Source: an uncultured Bifidobacterium sp. (GTDB lineage: Bacteria; Actinomycetota; Actinomycetes; Actinomycetales; Bifidobacteriaceae). From it: DNA of 6,938 nt. How positions within the stretch are numbered: the first letter of the stretch is position 1; every line of letters starts with the position of its first letter. The notes beneath the pieces are model-generated. The model was not told the origin of the DNA. It saw only the letters and a list, made by a program, of their open reading frames with translations, and searched no databases. The stretch lies in NCBI GenBank assembly GCA_937876495.1, contig CALEGL010000289.1, forward strand, positions 1 through 6,938. Direction: 5' to 3'. Below are positions 1 through 5,629 of the stretch, piece after piece. A program made the translations under genes and the position numbers.

Positions 1-1
1 C

Positions 2-559
2 GCTCGGGGCGGAACAGGGGTCGGGTCCGCGCTGCAGACGTCCGGTACTGTGCCGACAAGAGTTGGCTCTGCCAGGGGGTGCACCTCCGGATACGGCCCC
101 GCCGGCGGGGTCATCATGTCCGACCCCGGGGCCGCGCATTGCGACGCCGTCGTGTTCCCCGGCGGCCTGACCTATGCCGGGCATCCTCTGGCGAGGGGCG
201 CCATTGTCGCCACCCAGGAGGCGATGGAGAAGGAGCATATCGTCGACAACGCCCATGACGTCGGCGAGAAGGTCCTCGGGCCGAAGCTGCAGGCGTTGAT
301 GGACCGGCATGCGAAGATCGGCGAGGTCCGCGGCAAGGGCGTCTTCTGGGCGGTGGAGATGGTCACCGATCGCGCGACCAGGGAGCCGCTGGACGACGAA
401 ACGATGAAGCGCATCGTCGCGGAGGGCAACAAACTCGGCGTCGTCATCGGTGTGCACTCCAACCGCATCCATGTCACTCCGCCCTGCGTCATCACGCCTG
501 ACGAGGCGGCGGACGGCGTGGATCTGCTCGACAAGGCGCTGACCGCGGCCGGATGCTGA
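2..559 (+). CDS. Class-III PLP-dependent aminotransferase, C-terminal part (5' end cut by window edge)
   Basis: The reading frame is open from base 2 to a TGA at 557-559, so the gene starts outside the window. The translation matches the C-terminal part of class-III (GABA/ornithine/beta-alanine-pyruvate type) aminotransferases, which move an amino group from an amine donor to a 2-oxoacid in the cytoplasm using PLP. Visible family landmarks are a TSGY.PAGGV loop (about 83-112), the PGGLTYAGHPL segment that contacts the cofactor phosphate, RGKGVFWAVE, and a C-terminal small domain containing HVTPPCVIT. The usual F/A-K-G motif carrying the Schiff-base lysine reads A-R-G (Arg codon AGG at 74-76); upstream, GRTG reads GGTG and the VPD aspartate reads Thr. 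Spacing from GGTG to ARG is exactly what the family shows, so there is no frameshift. Either this is a decayed or non-catalytic paralogue, or the contig end is poor sequence. The substrate cannot be told from this part. Confidence 0.82.
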   Translation, partial: ARGGTGVGSALQTSGTVPTRVGSARGCTSGYGPAGGVIMSDPGAAHCDAVVFPGGLTYAGHPLARGAIVATQEAMEKEHIVDNAHDVGEKVLGPKLQALMDRHAKIGEVRGKGVFWAVEMVTDRATREPLDDETMKRIVAEGNKLGVVIGVHSNRIHVTPPCVITPDEAADGVDLLDKALTAAGC

Positions 560-563
560 TTCG

Positions 564-580
564 CGCCGGCCGCGCTGGCG
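564..580 (+). terminator. Possible terminator hairpin after the aminotransferase
   Basis: Four bases after the aminotransferase stop there is a 7-bp G/C-rich stem (564-570 with 574-580, one G-U pair) and a 3-nt loop. No T-run follows, so this is a weak, position-based call; it could also be chance in such G+C-rich DNA. Confidence 0.3.
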
Positions 581-735
581 TCAGGAGAATCCGTGGCCGT
601 CCGGAGACGATGTCGGGGGAGCTGGTAGCGAAACGACGGGTCAGCGGCCGGGATTCCGGAATACATGAGTGAGGATGGAAGCGGGCGGCGGATGTGTCCG
701 AGCCGCTGTTCGAAACGGCCGTTCGCTAGGCCACG

Positions 736-741
736 AAGGAG
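736..741 (+). promoter_or_regulatory. Ribosome binding site that sets the dehydrogenase start
   Basis: AAGGAG lies 7 nt before the ATG at 749. An upstream in-frame start at 665 would add 28 residues rich in Arg, Ser and Cys that fit no part of the Rossmann fold and has no comparable site, so 749 is chosen. Confidence 0.75.
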
Positions 742-748
742 TGCGGAT

Positions 749-1543
749 ATGACGGAGTCTGAACAGGTGTCGACGGAATCGCCCGATGCCGGCCGCAGGG
801 CGGTCGTGACGGGCGCCTCCAGCGGAATCGGCGAGGCCACAGTGAGGGCGCTTGTCGCCGACGGATGGACGGTGGTCGCGCTCGCCCGTCGCGAGAAAAG
901 GTTGAAGGCGCTGTCCGAGGAGCTGGGCGACGCCTGCACCTACGAGGTGTGCGACATCACGGACGAGGAATCCACGCAGGCGGCGGTGGACGCGATTCTC
1001 GCCGCCGGTGGCGTCAAGGCGCTGGTCAACTGCGCCGGAGGGGCCATCGGGAAGGATCCGGTGGCCACAGCAAGTCTCGATGACTGGCGGGGGATGTACG
1101 AGCTCAACGTGCTGGGGACCCTGCGCATCACTCAGAAGCTGCTTCCGGCTTTGAAGCGGGCGCCCGGCGGCGGCACGGTGCTGGTCGTCTCCTCGACGGC
1201 CGGAATCGAGCCGTATGAGGGCGGAGCCGGATACTGCGCCTCGAAGTTCGCCGAGCGGGTCATGGCCAGGGTGCTCAGGCTTGAGCAGATCGGCGAGCCG
1301 CTGCGCGTCATCGACATCTCGCCCGGTCTGGTGCATACCGAGGAGTTCTCCCTCAAGCGCTTCGGTGGCGATGCTGCGCGCGCGGCTGGCGTCTATGCCG
1401 GGGTTCCCGACCCCCTCACCGCCGGGAACATCGCCGATTGCGTGCGCTGGGCCCTGGACCAGCCGGACACAGTGGACATCGACTCCATCGTCGTGCGTCC
1501 CCGCGCCGAGGGCTCATACACCAAACTGTTCCGGAAGGGCTGA
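749..1543 (+). CDS. Short-chain dehydrogenase/reductase, YdfG-like (NADP-dependent 3-hydroxy acid dehydrogenase type)
   Basis: A complete 264-residue classical SDR, normal length for the family. Cofactor motif TGASSGIG is at residues 21-28; ALARR after the second strand (Arg47-Arg48) suggests NADP(H). NCAG is at 94-97. The catalytic set is complete: Asn120 (NVLG), Ser149 (SST), Tyr162 and Lys166 (YCASK). PGLVHTEEF (192-200) and the C-terminal half resemble E. coli YdfG, which oxidises serine, threonine-like and 3-hydroxy acids at C3, so a cytoplasmic hydroxy-acid or semialdehyde role is the best guess; the exact substrate is unknown. It sits 189 nt after the aminotransferase in the same direction, which would suit a shared pathway, but the gap is long enough for its own promoter. 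It converges on dps. The start at 749 is set by the AAGGAG site; no frame damage is visible. Confidence 0.92.
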   Translation: MTESEQVSTESPDAGRRAVVTGASSGIGEATVRALVADGWTVVALARREKRLKALSEELGDACTYEVCDITDEESTQAAVDAILAAGGVKALVNCAGGAIGKDPVATASLDDWRGMYELNVLGTLRITQKLLPALKRAPGGGTVLVVSSTAGIEPYEGGAGYCASKFAERVMARVLRLEQIGEPLRVIDISPGLVHTEEFSLKRFGGDAARAAGVYAGVPDPLTAGNIADCVRWALDQPDTVDIDSIVVRPRAEGSYTKLFRKG

Positions 1544-1677
1544 TTCTCCGTGGCGGGCTCTGGACGGTTCGTCGCCCATGACCCCGCCTTCGCTTCCGCC
1601 GGCGCGAATCACCCGAAACGGGATGCGCTGCGGCATCACCTATCAATCGTGCCGTCCTCCGGTCATGAGATGGGAAG

Positions 1678-1703
1678 CCCCCGCCCGAAAAGCCGGACGG
1701 GGG
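1678..1703 (-). terminator. Hairpin in the convergent gap, probable terminator of the dps unit
   Basis: Arms at 1678-1687 and 1694-1703 form a 10-bp stem with a 6-nt loop. Read on the minus strand every position pairs (one U-G wobble), the loop is GCTTTT and the 3' tail is pyrimidine-rich (CTTCCCATCTC). Read on the plus strand the wobble becomes an A-C mismatch and the tail is purine-rich. The strand difference favours termination of leftward transcripts from dps, about 65 nt after its stop. It may also help end the rightward dehydrogenase transcript. Confidence 0.5.
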
Positions 1704-1768
1704 GAGGATGTGGACCCTTGGGGGAACGCTGATGCGGGCTGGCTCTTGGGACAGGCGGTTTCCCGTTC

Positions 1769-2248
1769 CTACGCCAGATGGCTCCTCATGAACCACTGGA
1801 ACTTCTCCAGGTCCTGGACGTGGTCCTGGACGATGTTCGAGCTGATGACGTCCAGCTCGTCCAGCTCTCTGATGGCCTCGCGGTCGTCGGTGATGAAGGC
1901 GTCATAGTAGTCGATAAGCGCCTTGAGGTATTCCTCGGTGGAGTGACGACCCGTCAGGTCGATGCCCTTCCACGTGCGCTGGCGCACGATGGCATCGGGC
2001 CGGCCGTCGGGCGAACCTCCGAGAGTGGCGATGCGTTCGGCGGTCTCATCGGCCTGATTGAGAACGACATCCACCTGCGGGTCGAGCATCTCGTGCACGG
2101 CGATGAAATTCGGCCCGGTCACGTTCCAATGGGCATGCTTGAGGACAAGCGCGGCTTCCTGCTCCTGCGCAAGACGACCGGCGAGAATGGCGATGATCTT
2201 CTCCGAGGCGGCCTCATCGAGCCCCGGCACGACGAATGAGAGTGTCAT
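1769..2248 (-). CDS. dps: Dps-family mini-ferritin (DNA starvation/stationary phase protein)
   Basis: A 159-residue Dps-like protein from the ATG at 2248. Dps proteins form 12-subunit shells that oxidise Fe(II), usually with H2O2, and store the iron, limiting Fenton damage. All five ferroxidase residues align with E. coli Dps: His40 (in HAHWNVTGPNF), His52 and Asp56 (VHEMLD), Asp67 and Glu71 (DETAERI), followed by the family's LGG. There is no basic N- or C-terminal tail, so tail-mediated DNA binding like that of E. coli Dps is unlikely. An ATG two codons upstream (2254) directly abuts GAAAGG, leaving no room for ribosome spacing, so the second ATG is preferred. The gene lies 36 nt after the CNNM gene on the same strand, suggesting cotranscription; a G/C hairpin follows its stop. 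Confidence in the family is high. Confidence 0.95.
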   Translation of the reverse strand: MTLSFVVPGLDEAASEKIIAILAGRLAQEQEAALVLKHAHWNVTGPNFIAVHEMLDPQVDVVLNQADETAERIATLGGSPDGRPDAIVRQRTWKGIDLTGRHSTEEYLKALIDYYDAFITDDREAIRELDELDVISSNIVQDHVQDLEKFQWFMRSHLA

Positions 2249-2253
2249 ATCCA

Positions 2254-2259
2254 TCCTTT
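2254..2259 (-). promoter_or_regulatory. Ribosome binding site that sets the dps start
   Basis: AAAGGA on the minus strand lies 5 nt before the ATG at 2248 and overlaps the alternative ATG at 2254. Its position supports translation from 2248, which removes two residues (Met-Asp) from the longest possible protein. Confidence 0.6.
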
Positions 2260-2284
2260 CATGGTGGAAACAGTACCTCTCAGT

Positions 2285-3700
2285 CTATCGGTCCGCCATC
2301 GTGCGCGGGGTCGTTCCCGCGTCCCGTGAAATCCCTTGCGTCCCGTGGGAACCGGCGTCCGCCTGCGCGACATTCCTATGGACGTCGTCGGGACGGACAT
2401 CCGCCTCCGTAGTGGCGACCCGCCGCACCTCGATGGTGTCGATGCGGCGGCCGTCGACCTTGGTGACGACCATGTCGTATCCATCTTCCGTGTGAAGGAC
2501 GTCGCCGACGGCCCCCAGCCTCCCGGTATGCGCCAGGAAGTATCCGGCGACGGTCTCGTAGGGACCGTCCTCGAGCTCGATGCCCGTCAGATCGGCGAAG
2601 TCCTCGATGGTCATGCCGCCCTCGACGGTGGCCACACCGTTGACGAAGGCCGTCCTCGCGTCGTCTGCGTTCTTCTTCCTCGGCAGGTCGTATTCGTCGC
2701 GGATGTCGCCGACGAGCTCCTCCGTCATATCCTCGAGGGTGACGATGCCGTCCGTGCCGCCGTACTCGTCGATGACCACGGCCAGATGGATCCCCCGCTT
2801 GCGCAGCAGTTCGAGGCTGGGCAGCAGCTTGGAGGTGCCGGGCAGGGATATGCCCTCGCGCGTGACGTCGGCCACCGTTCGGGCGTTCAGATCGCGCACG
2901 TCAAGCAGGTCGCGCACGTGGACGAAGCCGAGCACGTCGTCGAAGTCCTTCCCGGTGACGGGGTAACGGGAGTAGGGCATGTTCCGCACGAAGGCGGCGG
3001 CCTCCTGGATGCTCTGGTTCCCGTCGAGGAACACGACGTCGGCGCGGGGGCGCATGACCTCGGCGACGATGGTCTCAGAGGCGTCGAAGACGTCGTCGAG
3101 GATGGTGCGCTCGTCCTTGCTCAGCCGCGAGTTGGAGTTCACCAGGACGCGGAGCTCGTCGTCGGAGACCTCGCTTTCGGTCTCGTTCGGGTCGAATCCC
3201 ATAAGGCGGACGATGCCGTCCGTGTTCTTTCCGATCAGCCAGATGATCGGCCGGCAGATCGTGGCGAAGACGTCGATGGCGGGCACCACGGCTCGGGCGA
3301 TTCGCTCGGTGCGCTGCATGGCGATGCGCTTGGGAACCATCTCCGAGATGACGATCGAGCAGTAGGAGATGACCAGTGTGAGGACGATCGTCGTCAGCGG
3401 CGCGGCGACGCGGGCGGGCACCCCCCAGCCCTCGACGACGGGAACGATGGAGGGCGAGATGGCGGATTCGCCGAATGACGCCGACAGGAATCCGGACAGG
3501 GTCACGCCGATCTGCACGGTGGACAGGAAGGTGTTGGGGTCGCGCGCGATGGCCGCCACCCGGGCGCCCCGGGCGTCCTCCTGCTCCATCTGGTCGACCT
3601 GCGACCCGCGCAGGCTGACGAGGGCGAGCTCGGTTCCCGCGAACACCGAGCCGAGCACGAGGAACACGAAGATGAGAAGGATGTTCAGACCGAGCGACAT
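2285..3700 (-). CDS. CNNM/CorC (HlyC)-family membrane protein with tandem CBS domains
   Basis: A 471-residue inner-membrane protein with the standard layout. A CNNM (DUF21) domain occupies about 1-180, with hydrophobic segments near 4-27, 60-85, 98-120 and 135-157 and the conserved SGFLSASFGES (69-79) and EMVPKRIAM (120-128) stretches. Two CBS domains follow (about 213-270 and 278-333, the second ending in DEYGGTDGIVTLEDMTEELVGDI-like sequence), then a CorC_HlyC domain (about 350-428). The last 40 residues are polar and look disordered. Family members are linked to Mg2+/Co2+ efflux or Mg2+ homeostasis, with the CBS pair binding adenine nucleotides; old annotations as hemolysins are not supported. 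The start at 3700 is fixed by an in-frame TAG four codons upstream; its GGAG is only 2 nt away, so initiation may be weak. dps follows after 36 nt. The transported ion here is inference. Confidence 0.92.
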   Translation of the reverse strand: MSLGLNILLIFVFLVLGSVFAGTELALVSLRGSQVDQMEQEDARGARVAAIARDPNTFLSTVQIGVTLSGFLSASFGESAISPSIVPVVEGWGVPARVAAPLTTIVLTLVISYCSIVISEMVPKRIAMQRTERIARAVVPAIDVFATICRPIIWLIGKNTDGIVRLMGFDPNETESEVSDDELRVLVNSNSRLSKDERTILDDVFDASETIVAEVMRPRADVVFLDGNQSIQEAAAFVRNMPYSRYPVTGKDFDDVLGFVHVRDLLDVRDLNARTVADVTREGISLPGTSKLLPSLELLRKRGIHLAVVIDEYGGTDGIVTLEDMTEELVGDIRDEYDLPRKKNADDARTAFVNGVATVEGGMTIEDFADLTGIELEDGPYETVAGYFLAHTGRLGAVGDVLHTEDGYDMVVTKVDGRRIDTIEVRRVATTEADVRPDDVHRNVAQADAGSHGTQGISRDAGTTPRTMADR

Positions 3701-3724
3701 GACTCCACTCTAGGGGATTTGCCG

Positions 3725-3772
3725 GTCATCGGGGAGGTCCGGGATCGCGGCAGCGCTCCGGACCTCCATGAC
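3725..3772. promoter_or_regulatory. Long inverted repeat ahead of the CNNM gene (terminator or leader hairpin)
   Basis: Perfect 10-bp arms (3733-3742 and 3758-3767) enclose a 15-nt loop that can form a further 3-bp stem. Five more outer pairs (GTCAT at 3725-3729 with ATGAC at 3768-3772) extend it, with a 3-nt bulge at 3730-3732. It lies about 80 nt after the carbonic anhydrase stop and 24 nt before the CNNM start. No T-run follows on either strand. It could terminate the carbonic anhydrase transcript or act as a leader structure for CNNM-dps. Confidence 0.5.
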
Positions 3773-3850
3773 TGGATCAGGGGACGCGACCCTCTGGCCA
3801 TAGGGGCCGGGATTGGCGAGTCTCCGCACCGTTCCCGGAGTACGGCCGAA

Positions 3851-4612
3851 TCAGAATGACAGTACCTCGACGAGCCCGTCGGTGAGACGGTAGCGCGCTC
3901 CCACGACGGTCAGAGTCCCCTGCGCCAGGGCATGACGGATGACCTCCGAGCCGGCGACGAGTCGTTCGATGGTGCGTGCCACATGCACTCTTTCGATGTC
4001 GTCGGTGGAGTCGAGCCCCGACCGTCTTGCCACGATGACGGAGGCTCCGACGGAGCGGACGATGGGGGAGTCGGATTCCGCGGCGAGATCGGCGAGATCG
4101 TCCAGACGCGCGTCTGAAGTCTTCGCCGGATCCGTGGTCTCCGGTGCGGATGCCGTCGCGGCCGTCCCCTCAGCCGGCGTATCCGCGGAGGGCAGATCCT
4201 TCTCGAGAACCGCAAGTTCAGCCACGGCGCCCTGGACGGCGCCGCAGTGCTCATGTCCGAGGATGACGAGCAGTCCCGTGTGCAGATCGCGCACGGCGAA
4301 CTCCAGCGAGGCGATGACGGCCTCGTCAAGCACCTCCCCCGCGGTTCGGACGACGAAAAGATCCCCCAGTCCCTCGTCGAAGACGATCTCCGGGGGCACG
4401 CGGGAGTCTCCGCAGGAGAGCACGGCGGCGTCGGGATGCTGGCCGTCGATCAGCGATTCCCGCGTCTCACGGTCCTGCCAGGGGTGTTCCGCATGTCCCG
4501 TGGCGAAGCGCCGGTTCCCGGCGAGCAGGCGGCTCCATGTGGCGTTGGCCGTCGGCGTCCCGTTGGAGTCGTCCGCGCCGTCCTTCTGTGAAGCGTCATT
4601 CGTCAAGCCCAT
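3851..4612 (-). CDS. Beta-class carbonic anhydrase with a low-complexity insert
   Basis: A 253-residue beta-carbonic anhydrase, a cytoplasmic zinc enzyme interconverting CO2 and bicarbonate; bicarbonate feeds carboxylases. The zinc ligands are visible: Cys67 (in CGDSR, with the Asp69/Arg71 dyad), His120 and Cys123 (GHEHCGAV). The N-terminus (about 1-24) is polar and has no signal peptide. Between the zinc site and the C-terminal part (IVRSVGASVIVA onward) lies a stretch at about 138-168 rich in Ala, Thr, Pro, Asp and Glu that typical family members lack. AAGGA lies 7 nt before the ATG, supporting the start. A candidate promoter lies at 4690-4718. The gene is divergent from ahpC and upstream, same strand, of CNNM-dps, separated from it by an inverted repeat. 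No catalytic residue is missing, so it should be active. Confidence 0.94.
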   Translation of the reverse strand: MGLTNDASQKDGADDSNGTPTANATWSRLLAGNRRFATGHAEHPWQDRETRESLIDGQHPDAAVLSCGDSRVPPEIVFDEGLGDLFVVRTAGEVLDEAVIASLEFAVRDLHTGLLVILGHEHCGAVQGAVAELAVLEKDLPSADTPAEGTAATASAPETTDPAKTSDARLDDLADLAAESDSPIVRSVGASVIVARRSGLDSTDDIERVHVARTIERLVAGSEVIRHALAQGTLTVVGARYRLTDGLVEVLSF

Positions 4613-4644
4613 GCCGTCGTCCTTCCCGTCGCGCTCTCCGTCAT
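4603..4644 (-). CDS. Possible 13-codon leader ORF overlapping the carbonic anhydrase start
   Basis: On the minus strand an ATG at 4644 is preceded by GGAG five to six nt upstream and opens a 13-residue frame (MTESATGRTTAWA) that ends at a TGA overlapping codons 3-4 of carbonic anhydrase in another frame. If translated it would run across the enzyme's own ribosome site and start codon and could couple or dampen its translation. No homology can be claimed for so short a frame and it may be chance. Confidence 0.2.
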   Translation of the reverse strand: MTESATGRTTAWA

Positions 4645-4689
4645 TGTGTCTCCGTTTCCGGTCCGGACGGCTCCGCCGTGGCCTTGTCG

Positions 4690-4718
4690 ATTATCCGGCA
4701 GACTTTCGCGCCTGTCCT
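4690..4718 (-). promoter_or_regulatory. Candidate promoter for carbonic anhydrase
   Basis: Minus strand: AGGACA at 4718-4713 (4 of 6 matches to the -35 consensus), a 17-nt spacer, then GATAAT at 4695-4690 (5 of 6 matches to the -10 consensus). Transcription would begin near 4683, giving a leader of about 70 nt. Found by eye from general sigma-70 consensus; not tested. Confidence 0.45.
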
Positions 4719-4758
4719 GTATCCATGCTTCGCGCATCGCCTTCGGCGCGATCGGGGT

Positions 4759-4784
4759 GGCACGCATCCGCGTCCGGGCGTGCC
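4759..4784. repeat. Inverted repeat in the divergent control region
   Basis: GGCACGC (4759-4765) and GCGTGCC (4778-4784) are perfect 7-bp inverted arms around a 12-nt centre. The repeat lies about 40 nt upstream of the candidate carbonic anhydrase -35 and roughly 275 nt upstream of ahpC, where a regulator acting on either gene could bind. No named operator is recognised. Confidence 0.3.
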
Positions 4785-5010
4785 CGAGACCGCGTCCATC
4801 GGTGTCGTCGAAACCACGACAATGCTAGTCTCACGACCTGTACAGCTATGCCGAAAACGGCGGAATCCCGCGGCTATTGTGAGTCTCGCCACAGTTCGCG
4901 CTCTGCTGAATCGAACCACGCTGCGATAGCATGGGAGGCACAAGAGCCTTCCGGGAATCGGTCCGGATCATGGACGTCAATCATGGTTCCGCCACTCGGA
5001 CGGTGACGGA

Positions 5011-5032
5011 GAGCCGGCCGCAAAACCGGCTC
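5011..5032 (+). promoter_or_regulatory. Hairpin in the ahpC leader
   Basis: GAGCCGG (5011-5017) and CCGGCTC (5026-5032) form a perfect 7-bp stem with an 8-nt A-rich loop, ending 28 nt before the ahpC ATG and 17 nt before its GAGG site. It could stabilise the message or affect translation; no known riboswitch class is recognised. Confidence 0.35.
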
Positions 5033-5060
5033 ATGACAATAGAGGTAGCGAGGTATCCCC

Positions 5061-5624
5061 ATGACACTTCTGCAGCACGAGCTGACCGATTTCACGGTGA
5101 ACGCGTTCCAGGACAACGACTTCCACACGGTGAGCAAGAAGGATCTGCTGGGCCATTGGTCGGTGCTCTTCTTCTATCCCGCCGACTTCACCTTCGTCTG
5201 CCCCACCGAGCTGGAGGACCTGGCGACGAAGTACGAGGACTTCAAGAAGATCGGATGCGAGATCTACTCGGTGTCCCATGACACGCATTTCACCCACAAG
5301 GCGTGGCATGACTCCAACGAGAAGATCGCCAAAATCCAGTACCCGATGCTCGCCGACCCCACCGCCGTCCTGGCGCGTGACCTCGACACCTACAACGAGG
5401 AGCTCGGCCAGGCCGAGCGTGGCGATTTCATCATCAACCCCGAGGGCAAGGTCGTGGCCTACGAGGTCATCTCCTCCAACGTCGGCCGCAATGCCGACGA
5501 GCTTCTGCGCCGCGTCCAGGCCAGCCAGTTCGTCTATGAGCACGGCGACCAGGTCTGCCCGGCCAAGTGGACCCCCGGCGACGAGACCATCGCCCCGAGC
5601 CTCGATCTCGTCGGGCAGCTGTGA
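5061..5624 (+). CDS. ahpC: Alkyl hydroperoxide reductase subunit C (typical 2-Cys peroxiredoxin)
   Basis: A 187-residue typical 2-Cys peroxiredoxin, the same length as E. coli AhpC. It reduces H2O2, organic peroxides and peroxynitrite in the cytoplasm. The peroxidatic Cys47 sits in the P-x-x-x-T-x-x-C motif (Pro40, Thr44, Cys47; FTFVCPTEL), the supporting Arg120 is in ERGDFIIN, and the resolving Cys166 is in QVCPAKW. A further Cys66 (KIGCEIY) is not part of the catalytic pair. GAGG 7 nt before the ATG supports the start. The next gene begins 5 nt after the stop, so ahpC and the flavoprotein are almost certainly one operon, the flavoprotein (directly or through its extra domain) regenerating AhpC. 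The leader is long and contains a hairpin. No ahpD-like partner is present in the window. Confidence 0.97.
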   Translation: MTLLQHELTDFTVNAFQDNDFHTVSKKDLLGHWSVLFFYPADFTFVCPTELEDLATKYEDFKKIGCEIYSVSHDTHFTHKAWHDSNEKIAKIQYPMLADPTAVLARDLDTYNEELGQAERGDFIINPEGKVVAYEVISSNVGRNADELLRRVQASQFVYEHGDQVCPAKWTPGDETIAPSLDLVGQL

Positions 5625-5629
5625 GCCCC

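Larger units (their letters stand above)
4613..5060. other. 448-nt divergent intergenic region between carbonic anhydrase and ahpC
   Basis: No protein-coding gene is supported here. In order it holds: the carbonic anhydrase ribosome site (4620-4624, minus); a 5-bp hairpin (4667-4679); a candidate minus-strand promoter (4690-4718); an inverted repeat (4759-4784); two GCTAT words (4845-4849, 4873-4877) and a reversed ATAGC (4926-4930); two direct ATCATGG copies 13 nt apart (4967-4973, 4980-4986); a 7-bp hairpin (5011-5032); and GAGG (5050-5053), 7 nt before the ahpC ATG. No convincing -35/-10 pair for ahpC was found; TAGCAT at 4927-4932 is the best -10-like word but lacks a well-spaced partner. 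Confidence 0.6.

Noticed and set aside
653..723. Two 10-bp palindromes (653-662 and 714-723) before the dehydrogenase
   Set aside because: Too short and unrelated to each other to claim operators; expected by chance at this base composition.
665..748. N-terminal 28-codon extension of the dehydrogenase
   Set aside because: No suitable ribosome site at 665, composition unlike an SDR N-terminus, and a strong AAGGAG serves the ATG at 749.
172..939. 255-residue minus-strand frame across the aminotransferase and dehydrogenase start
   Set aside because: Spans two unrelated plus-strand genes, Ser/Ala-rich, no motif; antisense shadow.
1550..1732. 60-residue plus-strand frame in the convergent gap
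   Set aside because: No ribosome site, no recognisable domain, and it spans the probable terminator hairpin.
2336..3478. 380-residue open frame on the plus strand opposite the CNNM gene
   Set aside because: Asp/Val/Gly/His-rich composition typical of an antisense shadow in G+C-rich DNA; the opposite strand encodes a clear family member with conserved motifs.
3807..3838. CCGGGA/TCCCGG inverted pair downstream of carbonic anhydrase
   Set aside because: Six-bp arms with a 20-nt loop; much weaker than the repeat at 3725-3772.
4845..4930. GCTAT, GCTAT and ATAGC words suggesting an OxyR-type site upstream of ahpC
   Set aside because: The spacing does not fit the four-element OxyR consensus and the words are only 5 nt long.
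3939..5006. 355-residue plus-strand frame covering carbonic anhydrase and part of the divergent region
   Set aside because: Very Ser/Arg-rich, no recognisable domain, and antisense to a gene with all zinc ligands in place.
4931..5281. 116-residue plus-strand frame starting upstream of ahpC and running into it in another frame
   Set aside because: No ribosome site at its ATG, and most of it overlaps the confirmed ahpC frame.
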